In this document: one piece after another, positions 60,533 through 64,000 of the stretch | How the letters are laid out: the number at the start of each line of letters is the position of its first letter | Position numbering within the stretch: position 1 is the stretch's first letter | Source of the DNA: Reichenbachiella ulvae | Lineage (GTDB): Bacteria; Bacteroidota; Bacteroidia; Cytophagales; Cyclobacteriaceae | Assembly: GCF_025833875.1 (NCBI RefSeq) | Contig: NZ_JAOYOD010000001.1 | Coordinates: forward strand, 3,534,001 to 3,598,000 | DNA length: 64,000 bases | Reading direction: 5' to 3' | The notes under the pieces: model-generated | What the model was told of the DNA's origin: nothing | Databases searched by the model: none | Seen by the model: the letters and a program-made list of their open reading frames with translations, nothing else | Translations under genes and position numbers: made by a program

Positions 60533-61768
60533 ATGAAACTAAGATTAATCATAGGGTTGTGTTTCTGGCTATTGTTATTAGATAGTCAGGCTTCTGAGCT
60601 GACCGTTTGCCAAGGGTGTACACTCAACAGCATTCGGTCAGCGGTAGAGGCAGCACAAGCGGGCGACACCATACGTGTACAGCCGGGGATATACGATTGC
60701 GAAAATCTCGCGATCACCAAACCCCTCATACTCCTGGGCGAACAAAGACCCACACTGGATGGGGGAGGAAAAAGCTATGTCCTAAAGCTCCTGGCTGACA
60801 GCATCCGCGTATCGGGATTTTCTATCATCAACTCCGGTAGGAGCTATACCAAAGACTATTCCGCTCTTTACGTCAGTGGCTCCAAAGGTTCTCAGATTAC
60901 GGACAATCACATCAGTCAATCCTTTTTTGGTATCCTGGTAGAAAAATCCAGAGAGATAAAAATAGCAGAAAACAAAGTAGTGGGAACAGCCACCCGCGAA
61001 GATCAGTCGGGCAACGGCATCCATCTATGGCATTGCAAAAAGGCCAGCATCAGCCGCAACGAAGTACTGGGGATGCGCGATGGGGTCTATCTGGAATTTG
61101 TGGATAGCAGCAGTGTGGCAGACAACTACACCCACCACAATGTGCGCTATGGCTTGCACTTCATGTTTTCTAATCACGACGAGTACAGCCTCAACACCTT
61201 CGAAAGCAACGGCGCTGGAGTGGCAGTAATGTTTTCTAAATGGATCGTGATGCGAGAAAATCACTTCATCGAAAACTGGGGCACCGCCTCCTATGGGCTT
61301 TTGCTCAAAGAGATCTATGATGGAGAGGTGATCGGCAACCGATTCGAAGAAAACACCCTCGGGATCTTTATAGACGGGTCGTCTCGTATCAACTACCGCC
61401 TGAATACCTTCATACAAAATGGATGGGCCATCAAGGTCTCCGGCGGGTGCTATGCCAACCACTTCTCGAGCAACAACTTCCTCGGAAATTCCTTTGACAT
61501 CTCCTACAACTCGAAGATGAACGACAACACATTCAACGGCAATTTCTGGAGCGAGTACAGCGGATATGATCTGGACCAAAATGGTCAGGGGGATGTCCCC
61601 TACAGACCTGTCAAGCTGTTTTCCTACGTGGTTAATAAAACACCTGAAACCATCGTACTACTCAGGAGCCTTTTTGTGGATCTGATCAACTTTTCAGAAA
61701 AAGTATCTCCTGCCTTCACACCAGACGATCTGGTGGATCATTCACCTTCTATGAACAAACACAAATGA
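60533..61768 (+). CDS. nosD: NosD, periplasmic maturation protein
   Basis: 411 residues with a signal peptide ending SQA. The start of the mature protein (IRSAVEAAQAGDTIRVQPGIYD) and the following parallel beta-helix repeats with N-x-I/F turns are typical of NosD (CASH/PbH1). An additional CQGC pair stands near the mature N-terminus. NosD works with NosF and NosY to build the CuZ site of NosZ. It overlaps nosF by 4 bp (ATGA). Confidence 0.94.
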   Translation: MKLRLIIGLCFWLLLLDSQASELTVCQGCTLNSIRSAVEAAQAGDTIRVQPGIYDCENLAITKPLILLGEQRPTLDGGGKSYVLKLLADSIRVSGFSIINSGRSYTKDYSALYVSGSKGSQITDNHISQSFFGILVEKSREIKIAENKVVGTATREDQSGNGIHLWHCKKASISRNEVLGMRDGVYLEFVDSSSVADNYTHHNVRYGLHFMFSNHDEYSLNTFESNGAGVAVMFSKWIVMRENHFIENWGTASYGLLLKEIYDGEVIGNRFEENTLGIFIDGSSRINYRLNTFIQNGWAIKVSGGCYANHFSSNNFLGNSFDISYNSKMNDNTFNGNFWSEYSGYDLDQNGQGDVPYRPVKLFSYVVNKTPETIVLLRSLFVDLINFSEKVSPAFTPDDLVDHSPSMNKHK

Positions 61769-62463
61769 TAGCAGTAAAAAACATAAGCAAAGCCTTTGGG
61801 TCACTCCAGGTGCTGGATAAGATAAGTTTTGATTTAAAAAAAGGTGGGATCTTCGCTGTATTGGGACCCAATGGATCGGGGAAAACCACCTTTTTGAAGA
61901 TCTTGCTAGGCATGGTGCTGCCAGACAGTGGAGAAATCTACTATCAGGACCAGCCCATCCTGCAATCGCACGCCTACCGTAAACACATCGGATACCTGCC
62001 GCAGATTGCGCGCTTTCCTGACAATCTCAAAGTCAGAGAAATCATCCATATGATCATGGACATCCGCGAGGAGCCAGCGCATCCCGAACCTCTGATCGAG
62101 CTCTTCAAGCTCGACAAGTTCATGGACAAAAAGCTGGGAGACCTATCGGGAGGTACCCGACAAAAGGTCAACATCGTGCTCACCTTTATGTTTGACACAC
62201 CAGTGGTGGTGCTGGATGAGCCTACGGCAGGTCTGGACCCCGTATCGTTGATCAAGCTAAAGGACCTCTTGCATCAGGCCAAAAATCAAGGCAAAATGAT
62301 ACTGATTACTTCGCATATCATGAGCCTCGTAGAAGAACTGGCCGATGAAGTCATCTTCTTGCTAGAAGGCAAGATTTATTTTCAAGGGACGCTCTCTGAC
62401 CTCCAGTCCAAAACGGAAACCAGAGATCTCGAACATTCAATTGCAGCCATATTAGAGCCATGA
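61765..62463 (+). CDS. nosF: NosF, ABC transporter ATPase
   Basis: 232 residues of the ABC ATPase family: Walker A LGPNGSGKTT at ~34-42, signature LSGGTRQK, Walker B VVVLDEPTAGLDP and the switch histidine in ITSH. It drives the NosDFY complex, which provides sulfur or copper for CuZ assembly. It overlaps nosD and nosY by 4 bp each, so it is tightly coupled. Confidence 0.95.
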   Translation: MIAVKNISKAFGSLQVLDKISFDLKKGGIFAVLGPNGSGKTTFLKILLGMVLPDSGEIYYQDQPILQSHAYRKHIGYLPQIARFPDNLKVREIIHMIMDIREEPAHPEPLIELFKLDKFMDKKLGDLSGGTRQKVNIVLTFMFDTPVVVLDEPTAGLDPVSLIKLKDLLHQAKNQGKMILITSHIMSLVEELADEVIFLLEGKIYFQGTLSDLQSKTETRDLEHSIAAILEP

Positions 62464-63242
62464 TCAAGATATTAAAATACAGTTTCTCGGATTTGATCCG
62501 AAGCAGATGGAGCTACATCTATCTGGCGTTTTACCTCCTATTGGGGTTTGTACTATTGTTTCTAAACCATGACCTGTCCAAGGCCATCATCACCATGATG
62601 AATGTGATCGTGGTGCTGACACCTATGATCGGTACCATCTTTGGCGTCATGTACTTTTACAATTCTCGTGAGTTTACGGAGCTGCTGCTCGCACAGCCCG
62701 TTCAGCGTACCAAAGTGTTTTTTGGGCAGTATCTCGGTATCTCCCTCTCGCTATCACTCAGCTTGATCATCGGACTGGGGATTCCCTTTCTGGCCTATGG
62801 ACTGTTTCGGTCCACGGAGATATTCAATTTCATTTTGCTCCTGATATCCGGCACATTTCTGACTTTCATATTCGTGGCACTGTCGATCAACATCGCCCTG
62901 GCCAATACCAACAAGATCAAAGGCTTTGGCTTTGCCATCCTGATGTGGCTGTTTTTTGCGGTGATATACGATGGACTGATCCTACTGTCGATGATGGTAT
63001 TTGAGGATTACCCACTGGACAAATTTGCGCTGGTGGCCAGTTTTCTCAATCCGGTAGACCTGTCTCGGATCCTGATTATTCTCAAATTGGACATTTCCGC
63101 CTTGCTGGGTTATACCGGGGCTTTGTTTCAGCGTTTTTTTGGCACGGGTGCTGGCTTATTCTTCTCCTTTTCACTATTGTTGGTCTGGGTGCTTTTGCCA
63201 GTTGCGCTGTTGATAAAAGTAGCCCGAAGAAAGGATTTTTAG
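62460..63242 (+). CDS. nosY: NosY, ABC transporter permease
   Basis: 260 residues with six predicted transmembrane helices and a short cytoplasmic start (MIKILKYSFSDLIRSRWSYIY). The MYFYNSREFTELLLAQPVQRTKVFFGQYLG segment after the second helix is typical of ABC-2/NosY permeases. It forms the membrane part of NosDFY in the inner membrane. The start overlaps nosF by 4 bp. Confidence 0.94.
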   Translation: MIKILKYSFSDLIRSRWSYIYLAFYLLLGFVLLFLNHDLSKAIITMMNVIVVLTPMIGTIFGVMYFYNSREFTELLLAQPVQRTKVFFGQYLGISLSLSLSLIIGLGIPFLAYGLFRSTEIFNFILLLISGTFLTFIFVALSINIALANTNKIKGFGFAILMWLFFAVIYDGLILLSMMVFEDYPLDKFALVASFLNPVDLSRILIILKLDISALLGYTGALFQRFFGTGAGLFFSFSLLLVWVLLPVALLIKVARRKDF

Positions 63243-63254
63243 TCTCGGATAAAA

Positions 63255-64000
63255 ATGGATCTAGCAATCAAATCGACAGGGATTCGGCTCAAGATAGCCA
63301 TGGCCAATTTTCTGGTCGTAGCACTACTAGGCTGTATGCTCAGGTATTTTCTCTACCGACCCTTTGCCGGATTCGACTATGGTTTTGTCCTGCATGCCCA
63401 CTCGCACATGGCTTTTTTGGGCTGGGTCTTCATGGCACTCTTTGCCTTTATTCTTTCGGCCTTTGCTAGCGATGAAAACAAACCCGTCTATGTGCGTCTT
63501 TTTTGGATCCTACAGGGGGCCAACCTGGGTATGCTCTTCACTTTCCCTTTTATGGGCTATGCCCTTTGGTCGATTGTGTTTTCGTCCATACATGCTGTGA
63601 CAGCTATGTTTTTCGCCATCATTTTCATCAAAGAGATGCGAAAAGGAGAGAAGAAAACAGCCCAGCTATTTGTCCAATGGGCGCTGATCCTGATGATCCT
63701 GTCCAACCTGGCACCATTCGCACTGGGGCCCGTATCGGCTACCCAGGGGAAGGGCGACCTGTACTACCTGCTCATCTATTTCTACCTGCACTTTCAGTAC
63801 AACGGCTGGTTCACTTTTGCTCTGATCGGGTTACTGCTGCGCCACCTGGAGCAGCGTGGGGTAGACACCCAGCACCGATGGGCCAGACTGGGATTCAAAC
63901 TAAAACTGATTGCCATATTCCCGGCCTTTGTGCTCTCCGCCCTATGGACCACACCGGCTATGCCTTGGTACATGCTGGCTGCACTGGCGGCTATGCTGCA
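63255..64000 (+). CDS. Multi-pass membrane protein with His-rich helix, 5' part
   Basis: The frame opens at ATG 63255, 12 bp after nosY, and runs without a stop to the window edge (~248 residues). It has seven or more hydrophobic helices. One starts FDYGFVLHAHSHMAFLGWVF, with three histidines in the manner of heme- or metal-binding helices of the heme-copper oxidase group; a later helix has YFYLHFQYNGWFTFALIG. It could be an electron-transfer or metal-transport membrane protein of the nos operon. The family is not certain from the part visible. Confidence 0.8.
   Translation, partial: MDLAIKSTGIRLKIAMANFLVVALLGCMLRYFLYRPFAGFDYGFVLHAHSHMAFLGWVFMALFAFILSAFASDENKPVYVRLFWILQGANLGMLFTFPFMGYALWSIVFSSIHAVTAMFFAIIFIKEMRKGEKKTAQLFVQWALILMILSNLAPFALGPVSATQGKGDLYYLLIYFYLHFQYNGWFTFALIGLLLRHLEQRGVDTQHRWARLGFKLKLIAIFPAFVLSALWTTPAMPWYMLAALAAML

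Noticed and set aside
1..64000. tRNA or rRNA genes
   Set aside because: I saw no cloverleaf with a GGTTCGAATCC-type arm and no rRNA sequence on either strand in reading through the window; a tRNAscan run would settle it.

Overview
This window looks like a chromosome segment of a member of the Bacteroidota, probably a marine Cytophagales bacterium. The evidence is a type IX secretion sorting tail (39142-41424), the DUF5686 and DUF2723 families, LytTR signalling, Sec-exported clade II NosZ, TAnnTTTG-type -7 promoter boxes and few Shine-Dalgarno sites. The genus cannot be fixed from the sequence alone.

Layout. 1-5785: an ABC-2 permease tail, acyl carrier protein, HxxxDG acyltransferase, FAD oxidoreductase and AMP-forming ligase, facing a sulfotransferase; together a compact cluster of unknown product. 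5844-10934: outer-membrane proteins, an App1-type phosphatase and a diacylglycerol kinase-like lipid kinase. 10931-14428: a sugar operon (VOC protein, DUF1080, TIM-barrel isomerase, Gfo/Idh/MocA oxidoreductase) ending in the broken leader of a lost gene. 14733-27490: a two-component system, DUF1573, an octaheme TPR lipoprotein, map, a SPOR protein, fumC, a TrmH-family methyltransferase and mutS. 27837-34023: a LytTR two-component system followed by an accessory region with long non-coding stretches. 34123-47230: a second OmpR/HK pair, a DUF2723 protein, a T9SS LRR protein, accD, a saccharopine dehydrogenase-like enzyme and a GAF histidine kinase. 47291-50923: an M3 peptidase gene split by an IS110-family element. 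51126-54272: housekeeping genes including gltX with a coupled 58-residue gene. 54411-64000: an Rrf2 regulator with a perfect operator, then a nitrous oxide reductase operon (cytochrome c, fasciclin, nosZ, two NosL fusions, nosD, nosF, nosY and a membrane protein running off the end).

The most novel signal is at 30172-34023. Three near-identical minus-strand units of about 135-153 nt each have a -7 box, a 5' hairpin, a conserved core and a Rho-independent terminator, so they read as a three-copy small RNA family. All three, plus the promoter of the small secreted protein gene at 29782-30132, share one promoter design: TTCACC direct repeats exactly 21 bp apart, with the proximal repeat exactly 33 bp from the -7 box. 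That is the geometry expected of a LytTR-type regulator, and a LytTR regulator/kinase pair is encoded next door (27837-29670). I infer one small regulon.

Other notable points are a NosL domain fused to a Met/His-rich outer-membrane barrel, a candidate bridge RNA in the insertion sequence whose loop repeats 8 nt of the target flank, a degenerate 21-bp tandem array in non-coding DNA, and an AccD lacking its zinc-ribbon cysteines.
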